Source of the DNA: Pagrus major
Lineage: Eukaryota > Chordata > Actinopteri > Spariformes > Sparidae
Direction of reading: 5' to 3'
Assembly (NCBI RefSeq): GCF_040436345.1
Contig: NC_133219.1
Span: 23,472,709-23,536,708 of the forward strand
Length of the DNA stretch: 64,000 nucleotides
Shown here one piece after another: positions 50,646 through 61,120 of the stretch. The notes beneath the pieces are model-generated. The model did no database searches. It was not told the DNA's origin and saw only the letters and a program-made list of their open reading frames with translations. Positions within the stretch are counted from its first letter, which is position 1. Every line of letters starts with the position of its first letter. The position numbers and the translations under genes are program-made.

Positions 50646-50797
50646 AAAATGAACATTTTTAGTAAGTGTCACAAGAGCAAAGTCCCACATGTTGCCTTTG
50701 ATTAGAAAATAGCAACAACAAAAGCGTACACGGAAGAAACAACATCCCACGTGTTGGAGAGAACGCACAGTACACCTGGAGTTTGTGTATGAACAGA

Positions 50798-51006
50798 TTT
50801 GGGTGTAGAGCAGTTGTCAGCAGTGGGAGGGTTGTAGTTCGATCCCGGCCACTGCAGTCTACTGTCAAAAGTTTCCTTGGGGGGGTGCTTCTAGTGGCTC
50901 TTCCATCAGCGTGTGAGTGTGTATGAATGAGCAGGTGGTGCCTTGCATGGTAGCACTTTGAGTGGTCGGTAAGACTACAGAAGTGCTGTAGATGCAGTCC
51001 ATTTAC
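50798..51006 (+). mobile_element. tRNA-derived SINE-like element
   Basis: A B-box-like GTAGTTCGATCCCGG lies about 35 bases after an A-box-like GGGTGTAGAGCAGTTGTCA. The body then shows TTCCTTGGGGGGGTGCTTCT, GTGTGTATGAATGAGCAGG, and the end CACTTTGAGTGGTCGGTAAG followed by GCAGTCCATTTAC. This follows the layout of a widespread fish tRNA-SINE. The copy is diverged. Confidence 0.7.
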
Positions 51007-53284
51007 TATATGATATGACTATTTTGTCACTGTTACCATATTTTAGAAATAAGGTGCAATATTTTCAATGTTTATTTGAATGATGAATTTAAAGAAACCC
51101 AAAAGTAATCCAAAAGTAATCCAAAAGTCGTCAGATTACTAGAAGTAATCTGACTGAACCCTGTATAACATTTACAGCAGAACAACACGCTCTGATCATT
51201 CCTGGGTTTAGATAAGTGCCATAACTGCTTGCTGGCAATAAATTGGAGACAGACTTGTGGGAGAATGGTCCTTCATCTACAGTAGTAACAAATGGCAGAT
51301 GGCAGATGCTAACAATTACTTGAACTCACTGCGAGGCATTGTACTCAGCATTTACACTTTGAGCTAAAAACTTGATATCTTACATTTAAAATATAATGGG
51401 ACAACCACATTTAAGATTGCTACCTAGCTTCAAGTGAGTTTTCTTTCTGACACCCGGCGTGTGACACACAACAAAGGTCCTGAGCAGGGCTGGATGCTGG
51501 GTTGTTGTGGTTTTAAGGCACCAGGATGCCTCAGGATACTGTACCCCTGACGGACATAAAAGAAATGTTGACCGTGTCAGAAGAGCAGAATGCAATTTCT
51601 TTGTAAGTCTTATAATTTCAACACTGGTGCTGAGAGTTACAAAGCACAAAAGATCTTTTTAATGGCGGCAGGAAAAATAGCTGTGGTGTGTCAGTGAGGT
51701 TAAGGGAATGTTATTGTATGACTGTTTGTCATTTTCTTCTCAGCTCAGATGACCACTAAGAATTCTCAAGGCCGTTCTGAACACACATGACAAATTTCTG
51801 ACATGGCAGCAAACACGCTACTACGCTATCTTTCCTTTGTGTGTATGAGCCAAGGGAAAAACTATATGAAACATATGAGGATGTGGTGATTAGAAAAACA
51901 GGCTTTAAACTGAATGTTGTTATATTTAACATTTGGACCTCAGATCAAAGTCCTTTAGTCAGACTTTCACTGAAGCTAAAATAGGAATAATTTTATATCA
52001 AAAGTTACTTAAGTACCAGCGTCCCTCTGATAAATCACTGAGGCAGTGTCTCGACAAGGACTGACTTTTAAAACATAACTTAACTTGGTCACCAGGTGGT
52101 GGCAAAGGCTCAAATATAATGTGCTTGTTGATTTGCAGGAATCTGTATTACATAATCAGCACAACACTCATTGTTGGATTCTTTTAAACTCTTTGCTCGG
52201 TTAAAAAAATCCTAAAACTCTTAAAACCTGAGAGTTAAAACTTCATTTAAACACCGCCAATGTTTACTCACTATACAGGATATGCTCCTACAGCTGAAAG
52301 GCTGCAAACTTGGGTACAGTAAAGTAAGCGTGAAACCAAGACAGCATACGTAATTAAGAAAATGATTTCAGTGATAAATGGTATAGTTAATGCTGTACTG
52401 TCTGTAGGCCACCATATGGAATATACATGTGTGTATGTATTACCATAAATCTAAATCAAGACCTCTCTGCCTCAAATAAAATGTGTCTGACTGAAAAGAT
52501 GTGGGTGTCCAAACAATAAATGTCTGACTGCATAACATATGGGATTACATAAAAAGGGGTTAGCTATGACAGATGTGTTCTCTTTTCCATTAATAGTTAA
52601 CTGTATATCAGTAAACTACAGTATCTCTGCACAAATCTTTTAAGGAGCTGTAAATTCTCTTATCTGACTGACAGACTTGAACAATCAGCATCAAATGAAT
52701 ACAAAATCAGCTGCAAAGTGTTGCACGGACACAAAGTCACCACATGATGGCAGAGTTTGTTCAAACTGACTTGTTTCTACTTTGGGATAAGTTCTGTCTT
52801 TATTACACAGCGAGAGCAGGAAAGGTTGCTTTCAAAATAAACTATCGCAAATTACGACACTGGAGCTCTTTATATTGTTTTGCTTTGAGTCATAAATTAT
52901 GCGCTTTTTCTTGTTAATGTGAAGAACCCAGGGACCTCTTCAGCTTTCAGAAAGATAGTATCTTTAATCTTATTTTGATTTTGACTAAAATGGCGTAAAA
53001 TGGTAAATAAGATTAAACTGAGTAAACCGTAAATTGGGTTTTGATTCGACAGTTTATGGTTATATTTCATTGACACCACTGACAGCGTAAAAACAAAGCT
53101 TATATTGTAAACAAAACTCTGGATTACTGTAATTTAAATGTACTATGTTGTTTTTGTGTACTCAATAAACTGGTAACTCACAATCAAATCTCTGGAGCCA
53201 AACATTAGTGTGGCCGTACCAAAATACAGATTGTATCTCATGGTTGTTCAAAAAGGCTCAGACACAAATCAAGCAAATAAAATT

Positions 53285-54291
53285 CTCACATTATAAAGAA
53301 TTTATTGCAGGCAAACAATACCATAAATAATATTTACAAACTATAAAACAACATTCCTTTGTATGGGCTCCAGGAATTCTCAGTAAACAGTCTTTTAGTC
53401 TTGGATAAGGATGAATCCTCTCTGCAGTTGAGTTTTTCACACTGACCGCTGCAAAATGTGTTGATATTTAAAGCTACATTCAGGAAATAAAACAAATTCA
53501 GATTTGCTGTGTTCTCAGAATTTGGAATCATTTGACTTAAAACTTAAAAATTCTTAAAATGTTGACTTTACCCACAGAAGGTGTTAAAAAAAAAAAAAGA
53601 AGTTTCATTTATCTTCACTTCCAGTTTCCTGCTGCACGGCTTTTCACAGAGTTCCTTACAACTTAGCTTCACTGCAGCCAGATTAACAGGAGAATATAGT
53701 GTTTAATGTTGGCATTCTGACAAGAGACACAAGTTCACAACAATGAAGATACAGGCTGTATATAGGTATGTAGTAAAGCAACTACCTCACCCATCTTCAG
53801 TGCATTTTACGTGAAGATTATGCATCTCTGATAACCTATTTCAGTTATTTGGCCTGCAGTTTATGCATGGGGGATCAATTAGTACGAAAATTATGCACAC
53901 AGTTGATGAAATGTATGTCTTCAGAAAAGAACTCTCAAGAAAAATCCACAGCACACTATTTTTCCCTCTTGGCATTTAGTTTAAGCGTAAAGGAGAGAAG
54001 TTTCTGAAAGAATTCAAAACAAGAAAACAGAGAACTCCCATGTCCAAAAACATATCAATACTTCAAACAATTATCCAGCTGATTGTCCCCATTTTCTAAA
54101 TCAACCCTGACTGAAAAAAGTGTCAGAAGTGCAACTATGAACAGCTCTTTTTGTTATAATGCTTGTTTGCGGTAAAATAAACTTTTGAACCTATCTGATG
54201 CTAGTTTCCTTTGCTTTTCAACATTCCAGCAAGTTGAGTGGGAAAAGTACAGTATGTGCCTGTTGAGTCTCACAGGTTTCTCACTCTCGCG
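53285..54291 (-). other. paip1: Inferred paip1 3' UTR
   Basis: AT-rich, non-coding sequence between the paip1 stop and the AATAAA candidate. No other feature is recognised. Assignment is positional. Confidence 0.5.
53301..53306 (-). promoter_or_regulatory. paip1: Poly(A) signal candidate for paip1
   Basis: TTTATT on the plus strand is AATAAA on the minus strand, about 990 bases after the paip1 stop. It would give a 3' UTR from 54291 to about 53285. Confidence 0.45.
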
Positions 54292-54526
54292 TCATTGTTG
54301 TCGTTTCCTCTCAGATTCTAGACAAAAATGCTCAAAAGCTTCCTCCATCTCAGGCTCCATCTCATCTTCAGAGTCGTCATCGTATCTGTGAACACAATAA
54401 AACGAGCCATTGAGACAAATGTGTTTCTGATGTTTAAATAGTTTATGTAACTAATATTATAAATAATAATAACCTACAATGAATGTGTGTAAATGACATT
54501 ACATGACACACAAGCTCACAGACACC

Positions 54527-54604
<78 letters not shown>

Positions 54605-56066
54605 CAGAGAGAGAGAACAGGAGCGAGCTAAGCCCTCTTTCACACCCAACTGCTGACTACACCGAATCTGAGGCCATGGTTGACCCTGTTGCATTGTGGG
54701 CCAGTCAAACACATTTGCTAAGCTCAGGGGGCCCACAGGTCAGCGGTGGTCATGTGATCTGTGTGAAGGCGGCGTGCAGTCACATGATCGAAGATGTGCC
54801 AGCACGGTGGTACTGCTGATCTTTGACAGATTTGAATCTGAATAAAACCATAAACTAGTCATGATGATCAGTGTAACATCAGTCAGAAAATCTCTTGTTC
54901 AAAATGCAATATTAGTACTTGAGTTATCTGGACTTGTTACTTTGACTACATCTTTAATAATTTGTGCTCCAGCAGGAATATATTTTATTTTATATATATA
55001 AATATATAAAATGGGAAGTATTCCATTAATTTCTGTTGATGCTCTTGTCGATGCCACCCGAGGCACCACTGACTGTACGAAGCACATGGAGCTACTGAAA
55101 TGTCTAATCCAACTAATGTTACGTGACACACATTGTAGTTGCCTTCTATACCACAAATGCTAAGACACAACAGAAAAATGTGACTTGCTCAACAGGCTCA
55201 ACAAGTAACAACTGTTTTTCATCTTTGAATGGCATCCTTAGCAACAAGCATCAACAAGTCCCACAGTAAAGTTGGTGGCTGTGGCCTAAAAGAAATGGTG
55301 TGTATGACCATTAACGCTATGATATATACTTACATTTCATTTCCATTTTCTCCATCAATATCGTGGAAATAGTCCTGCCTGTCCAGGATCTCTTGGTATT
55401 TCTCAGCATATTCTGTAAAAGCAGAGAGACCAACATTCAAGCACAAAAGACGCTGAAAAAGTTTTCCATTCACAGAACTGATTCAATGACTTTGCTGAGA
55501 AGAGTAACCGTGATGAGTCAAGCCAAGATGCCCATTTAAAACTGATCAATCCCCCTTTTAATACAAATATAACATTCTGTCTGCGTACTGCCATTCAAAT
55601 CACAGAACTTATTTTTGTCATATTCAACAACAATAACACATCACAAACAAATCTGTCTGTTTGTATCGACACTGGGACCATTTTGAATTTTAGCCTAAAA
55701 ACAGTGTAGCTCCATATTAAACTGTTGGCATGATTTATATAAATGTAAAGATCTTAACCTTTGCTTATACAGATGCAGCACTTCTAATAATAAAATCAGA
55801 TGTCATAAGCTAGAAAGTCTTTGACACTTTTATAGTTCTCTAGCCTTTTCAGTTGTGTGCATAAACTATACTGACACCACTTAACATTACTTCAGCGGTT
55901 TTAAGACCCGAGACCTGAGAATGATCTTGCATGTACCCATGGTTTGTGGTAGAGAGCGCACCCTATTTTGCCCTCTTCAGATCTATCACGGACATGTTTT
56001 CATAGGCTCACCTGGGTCTGCTGCTGTAAATGGAGTGCCATCTTCTGTGTAGAACGTAGGTTCATT
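54292..56066 (-). CDS. paip1: paip1 exons 9-11 (linker and C-terminal PAM1)
   Basis: Exons are 56066-56012, 55412-55334 and 54385-54292. They encode NEPTFYTEDGTPFTAADP, then YAEKYQEILDRQDYF, then the acidic YDDDSEDEMEPEMEEAFEH and FCLESERKRQQ before a TGA stop at 54294-54292. The acidic end is PAM1, which binds PABP RRM1-2. Intron 10 (54386-55333) contains a long CA repeat and a dispersed repeat. Confidence 0.95.
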
Positions 56067-59000
56067 CTGAGAGAAAAAGAAACAAATCCATGACAAACAG
56101 AAATACAGAAAAAACATTGAGAAATTAAATAGGAAACATGGGGATTATGATACAGTTGACACTCACCATAAAGTAGTTGGGGTCGTTGTCTGGTGTGGCG
56201 TTACTGGCTGCTGCAGCAGCACGAACTCTGCCCCAGTCACTAGATCTCAGCTCCACTAGTTTCAGAAGCATCTGTCTGACATCCCTGAGGATAGAAAAAC
56301 TCATATCAGAAAATTTTACCCTGAGCATGTCTGAGGGTGTAACTCTCAGCTGTTCGGCTTCTTGGCACTTTGCCTTTGGCAAGTTTAAGGCAGATGTTTG
56401 AATAATGGTACATATTCCTGATGCTGCGAGTGTGCGTGTGTTATACAACTTAAAGTCTTTGGTAAACATTGGTTTTATCTCAGTCGTTTATAAAACAGTA
56501 TGTATTTTCGGCAAGAATATTCTTCACAAGATTTTTAATGATGGATGATTGTCTTTAACAGTGCCTCCAAGACACACACGATCATTAGGTGCAGCTATGT
56601 TGACAGACACCTCTGTGAATGTCTCTGCAGCATCTCAGATGCAGAAGCATGTTTCAGGTAATCTTAAGCACAAGCCTTGATTAGCAACTGCACAAAAAAA
56701 TATCATTTATTGATATACAGACCTACTGCAGGTGGCATCCAATAGAATATTTTCTATTCTTTGGATTAGTTTTTCCATGTACGGTTTTCCACTCTCTTTC
56801 CACGCGTCATCCAGGACAGAACCGGTCAGCTGTGAATTAAAAACACTATCTCATTTCCTCCTTAAACAACAGAACTACCTGGAAATCTGTACATGTATCT
56901 GATAGAGATTTGAAACCTTAAGCAGTTTGACGGCGCAGATGAGATTTGCATCCACAGGATTGTTGAACAGACTGTTCATCAGATCATTCAGTGCTAGGAG
57001 GAGGATATCTGCTCGATTTGGAAGTCCTTTTGCACTCTTTACCTAGACAAATAAATACAGGTTGGAATAAATATACACAAATGACTGACTGATACAAAGT
57101 AAAGGTTGAAGGCTTGCAAAGTAGTATTCTGTTGCTAGCTGTTTGTGACGAAACCAACTTGCAGAGATGGCCCCTCATCTGAAATCTCCAACAAATACAA
57201 AGGTGGACAACTTGCAGACCAGTTTTGTTTGTTTTTATATTAAGGGATAACAAGTCCAGCAGAGTCTTTGCCTCAGTGCCACTAAAGTAACATGCTGGCC
57301 CCCAACAAGGTCACAACCTGCAGTAAGCACTGCATGTGAGACTAAATGCAGGGCGAGCTATGGTCCAAATAAAGACATAATTATTGGATTAAAAAAGGAA
57401 GTCAATATTGTTTTCTGTAAAATTTAACAAATTAATTGAAAAAATATATTTACACAAATGAAGGAATGATAATAATATGCTGTCTCAAAGAGCAGCTCTT
57501 ACCTCCAGGTTTAGATAGAGCTCTCCCAGAAAGAGCACAAAGGAGTGAAGTTTCTTCTGAGTCTCTGCGTCTCCTCGCACAGCTACTTCCCTCTGTTCAT
57601 ACTCGATTCGACATCTGTGAAAAAAATTAATTCCTCCTTTTTAATGATAGTTAGTCAGTTTGTAGCACAAAAACGTAATTTACTAAAAAAGAATGTTTCA
57701 AAGTTAAGAGGATTTTTGTCACAAGGTCTTGTCTGCCTGTGATATAAACACAAATTAAGTTCAGTAAAAACAGAAATAGATCACCTCTTCAGGAGCAGCT
57801 GACGAAAGTTGCCACTTTGTGGGCTGATAGTGAGGTGATGGGATAGGTAGTTACAGAGCCTGGCACCCGTGTAAGAGAAGTTTGGAATGGCAGTAGACTG
57901 AAATGAAAAGAAAACTTAACTGTTAACTTTAAACAGTTGTGGGTTTTGTCAGATCCATGCAAGTATTCTTATATTAAATGTGTACATATCAATGCAAAAG
58001 CAAAATGAGGAGTGAATGTGTCTCTCCATACCTGTGTGTAGATCAGTTCAACCAGTTCGTTCAACAACTCTTCAGTAGTAACCCAGGAATTGAACATGCC
58101 AGTTATGTAGTCAATATCCGACTCAAAGGACCCTGGTGAGGAGCTCAGGTGGCCAAGGAACTCTGTGACCATATCAGCCAAGGTTGGTTCACCGTAATAG
58201 CTTTCACTGTCATCATAGAAAGTGTTTTCCTGTACAAAAATCACAATACAAACATGAAACACAAATCCAGTTGTGCACTTTGTTGTGCTCATGCAAAATA
58301 TTTAGAGATAAAGGTGTTTTAAGAATACATCTTACCTCGTACTGGTTAATTCCAGAGGGGACAAACTCTGGGGCACTGGCTGAAAGCTTTGAGGACTTGA
58401 CTATGGTGTCCACTTCATTACCCCTTCTAGAGGCAGACATACTGTTGGCATTTGCACTTTGTTGGGGTTTGCTCGGTCTCCTTAAATCTGAAAGATGGAG
58501 AAGAAAGATGTTATCAGTCTGTGTTATATGTGGCATGACTCATTCCACGTGGGCAAATCCTCTTTTTTCTTAAGATTTTCAGTCAAACACATAATCTAAT
58601 TTCCAAAAGCAGCTGGCTCTGTAGTTTTTAGCAAACATTACTCAAACAGGAGTACATCTTGCTTTTGTTTGGGAACATTTTCAGCCACAGATTTGGTGCA
58701 TGCCAGAAATCCCAGCACTGTCCTGCAATGCTTTTAGAGTACAAAAAAATAATACCTACTGTTAGTTGAGTGCAAAAGGCATAATACAGCACAAAACAAT
58801 ACAAAATACTTTCTACTACATAGTAGGGGTGGGACGATAAAAGACAGATAGTAGATTGAATTTTCATTATTAAAAGCTCGTAGACTTACAGGAACATATT
58901 CTTTTCCTGATTTATTGTGAATGACACAACCCTGTCACAATGAGCTTGCACACTGAATGCACCACAAATACAAGTTAAGTCGAATGTGTGTAAATACTAC

Positions 59001-60082
59001 AGGCCCAAAACTAAAAAACAACTGGGAGATGAGGTTTTGTGAAGGAAGACCTCTTGATTTATGATTACTTACTTAAGATTCCTTGATTGTTTTTCATTAA
59101 AGAAGATGTGTGTCCTTAAAATATTTGTTTTAGGACTCCTTTTGGTAAGACTGTGTGTGCATCTACCCCCCAGAGCTGCTAAAGGGATGGGGTGCTTTCC
59201 AGACCTGCCTGTGTAATGACTTGTATAATGACCATACTTGTGTTTTGTTACAGCACTGAAAAGGTGTATTTAGAAAAAGATCACAAAAGGGACTTCAAAT
59301 CTTCCAAGCTTTGAGCTAATTTTTGGGTCAGTGTTGCGGCCGATGCCCAGAATAAGTTGTAATTCACACAGCTCCACCGTGAACTAACCTCGCTCACCAC
59401 CTACTGCTTAACGCCAGTGACTTAATCAGATTTGAAAGGGGAACTCATTCTTCCTCTTTGCTCTGCGTTGCTAATTCAACACAACGACAGGTTTTGCTCG
59501 AGTAAATAATAGCTGCTCAAGCTCAAAACTTGGCTGTGGCGCTGTGGCACCTAACTAGTCTACTCTGTGTCATCTGAGTGCGAGCTTTATTTAGATGTTG
59601 CGTTATCTCATATGAAACAACAATCCCAAACAGGTGCATGTCGCTACGCCAACATGCTAACGTTGGCTTACATTAATGGTATTTAGCAGACAGCTAGCTA
59701 ATGACAGCGAGTAGCTTTACCCACCTCCGCTTCTCGGGGTCAATGTGTGCCGGAGGAAATGTTCTGGATACTGTTAAAGCCAGCCTTAGTGATCATTTAA
59801 CATTTCCACGAAAACGAATCTGAAACTAGCCATTAGCAAACTTAGCTTAGTTGTCGTTGATGTTAGCTAGCTAGCTAGCTTACCTCCAGGAGCCATATCG
59901 TTGGCCGTGCTAATGTTGTTCTCGGCAAAAGGCGGTAATGTTCGCGGTTGTCTCAGCGGTTCCCTTTGGTTGAAGAGCGCGGTTTTGGTGTCACCAGCCC
60001 CGGCGTTTCCCACCAGCCCGGGGTCCACTGGAAGATTGCGGGTCCTCCCTGCTCCTGGAGCTCGGTCGAAATTCTCGTCCAT
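54292..60082 (-). CDS. paip1: Polyadenylate-binding protein-interacting protein 1, complete 11-exon gene
   Basis: PAIP1 binds PABPC1, eIF4A and eIF3 and promotes cap-dependent translation in the cytoplasm by helping to circularise mRNA. Coding exons are 60082-59884, 58487-58336, 58229-58032, 57897-57785, 57614-57503, 57042-56917, 56829-56723, 56284-56167, 56066-56012, 55412-55334 and 54385-54292. They total 1353 bases, or 450 aa (479 in human). Order: N-terminal FDRAPGAGR motif, PAM2 (about 98-113), an eIF4G-like MIF4G domain (about 118-345), and an acidic C-terminal PAM1 (about 425-450). The start at 60082 aligns with the human N-terminus, but an in-frame ATG exists at 60148. The N-terminal proline/glycine-rich part is shorter than in human. 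All junctions keep frame. Confidence 0.97.
54529..54601. repeat. (AC)n microsatellite
   Basis: About 36 perfect AC units in paip1 intron 10, the longest dinucleotide run in the window. Confidence 0.97.
54625..54796. repeat. Diverged interspersed repeat, copy B
   Basis: Partner of 49850-50046, with the same block order in the same orientation. It sits directly after the (AC)n tract and a GAGAGAGA stretch in paip1 intron 10. Confidence 0.65.
56167..58229 (-). CDS. paip1: paip1 exons 3-8 (MIF4G-like middle domain)
   Basis: Exons are 58229-58032, 57897-57785, 57614-57503, 57042-56917, 56829-56723 and 56284-56167. They form the helical-repeat domain that contacts eIF4A. Landmarks are LLNELVELIYTQ, GARLCNYLSHHLTISPQSGN, FVLFLGELYLNLE, NLICAVKLLK, LTGSVLDDAWKESGK and VRQMLLKLVELRSSDWGRV, each also present in human PAIP1 with minor changes. 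The last exon holds an Ala-rich insert (RAAAAASNATP). Confidence 0.96.
58336..58487 (-). CDS. paip1: paip1 exon 2 (PAM2 motif)
   Basis: The 152-base exon encodes residues 67-117 and contains SSKLSASAPEFVPSGIN, the PABP MLLE-binding PAM2 motif (Leu101, Ala105, Glu107-Phe108 and Pro110 as anchors). It begins with a Ser/Arg/Gln-rich linker. Confidence 0.96.
58488..59883 (-). other. paip1: paip1 intron 1 (1.4 kb)
   Basis: No exon is visible. A short GGGGTGGGACGATAAAA fragment near 58826 resembles the end of a MITE. The end next to exon 1 carries a (TAGC)n run (59865-59880). Confidence 0.8.
59884..60082 (-). CDS. paip1: paip1 exon 1 (N-terminal disordered region)
   Basis: It encodes residues 1-66: MDENFDRAPGAGRTRN, then a Gly/Pro/Ala-containing stretch, then LRQPRTLPP and ND-MAPG before donor GAG|GTAAGC. 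FDRAPGAGR and LRQPRT also occur in human PAIP1, which fixes the identity. The start context is TCATGG. Confidence 0.92.
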
Positions 60083-60350
60083 GACTGCTGGTTTGTCAGC
60101 CGCGACTCTCAAAGCAGCATCAGAAAGGGGTGAAGAAATGTTGTTCACGGCAACAAATGTTCAGCTATTGCTTGTGTTTTCACAGCAAAACACGCCCTAT
60201 CTCTCTTTCATGGCTTTTTCTCTATCGGAGAGTATCACAGCACATATACACAACTTTTTTTTTGGCAACTTCCTTTAACAAACTCGGTGCCGTTGATTAT
60301 CGTGGATGTTTTTCCACGACGATGTTTGATATCAAATAGAAGCGGTTCCC
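60083..60350 (-). promoter_or_regulatory. paip1: Probable paip1 5' UTR / promoter zone
   Basis: This is the sequence upstream of the paip1 ATG, with no clear TATA box. It contains an in-frame upstream ATG at 60148-60146. Extent is positional inference. Confidence 0.3.
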
Positions 60351-60683
60351 TCTAGTGGCGCGGAGTGGAAGCGCAGCCATTAATACAGCGTGGCTCTGCC
60401 GAGGTTGGTAAGATTATCCAGATTATTTACTTGAGTAAATGCAAATGACACCACAATATAATAATATATTGTATTATATAATGTCTTATGTATATTTTCT
60501 TCTTACTGAATGTTGGGTATTCGTTTCTTTGGGAGAGCAGGTGAGTGCCTTTTAACTTTTTCCTTGTTGTATAATAGAAAAACAAGTAAAGGGAGGGTCC
60601 ACTGAGTGTTGGTCCATTTTTAATAAAAGCAATATAAGCTGCAAAAAAAAAAAAAAGGAAAGGAAAACAGTGGGGCCATTTTA

Positions 60684-60810
60684 AATGATTGAAAGAATGA
60701 ATAAATGAATGCAAATTTATTTCAGACATGTGAAAACAAACAAAAACAAAACAGAATAGCAAATAGTATACACTTACTTAATCCTACCCCTTCTCCACAA
60801 CTCAGTAATT
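60684..60810 (-). repeat. LINE 3'-end-like fragment
   Basis: On the minus strand it reads GGAGAAGGGGTAGGATTAAG, then TTGTTTTTGTTTGTTTTCAC, then ATGTCTGAAATAAATTTGCA followed by a TTCATT-rich end. This resembles the tail of an abundant fish non-LTR element. The 5' extent is unknown. Confidence 0.45.
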
Positions 60811-60849
60811 AATCATAATTAATTTACTTCCATTCCTGAACCTGTGTAC

Positions 60850-61120
60850 CTGTGTACCTTTGTACGCTCCCATCTAACTATATACACTTTGATATACAAT
60901 ATATACAATTAATAATCACATATTATATATAAATATATATATACATACACACTCATATATGCATATATACATATGTGCTGAACACATGTACATATACATA
61001 CCTACATGCGCACACATCTACGTACATAGATACACTCACACACATACAAATATACATACATAGCTTATAATATAAAATACATAATATATATACATTGACC
61101 ACATTTCTATATCTTATTAT
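60850..61120. repeat. AT-rich (TATACA/TATATA) low-complexity region
   Basis: A run of alternating TATA, CATA and TACA units with degenerate periodicity. The weak open frame across it encodes only Tyr/Val/Met/Cys-rich low-complexity sequence. Confidence 0.8.

Larger units (their letters stand above)
46081..53284. other. Intergenic region between paip1 and itga2 (about 7.2 kb)
   Basis: No coding exon of a recognisable gene was found on either strand. ITGA1 and PELO, the human neighbours on this side, are not seen. The region contains a short (GA)n run (46380-46401), one copy of a diverged repeat pair (49850-50046), an interspersed repeat (50392-50645) and a tRNA-type SINE (50798-51006). Confidence 0.75.
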
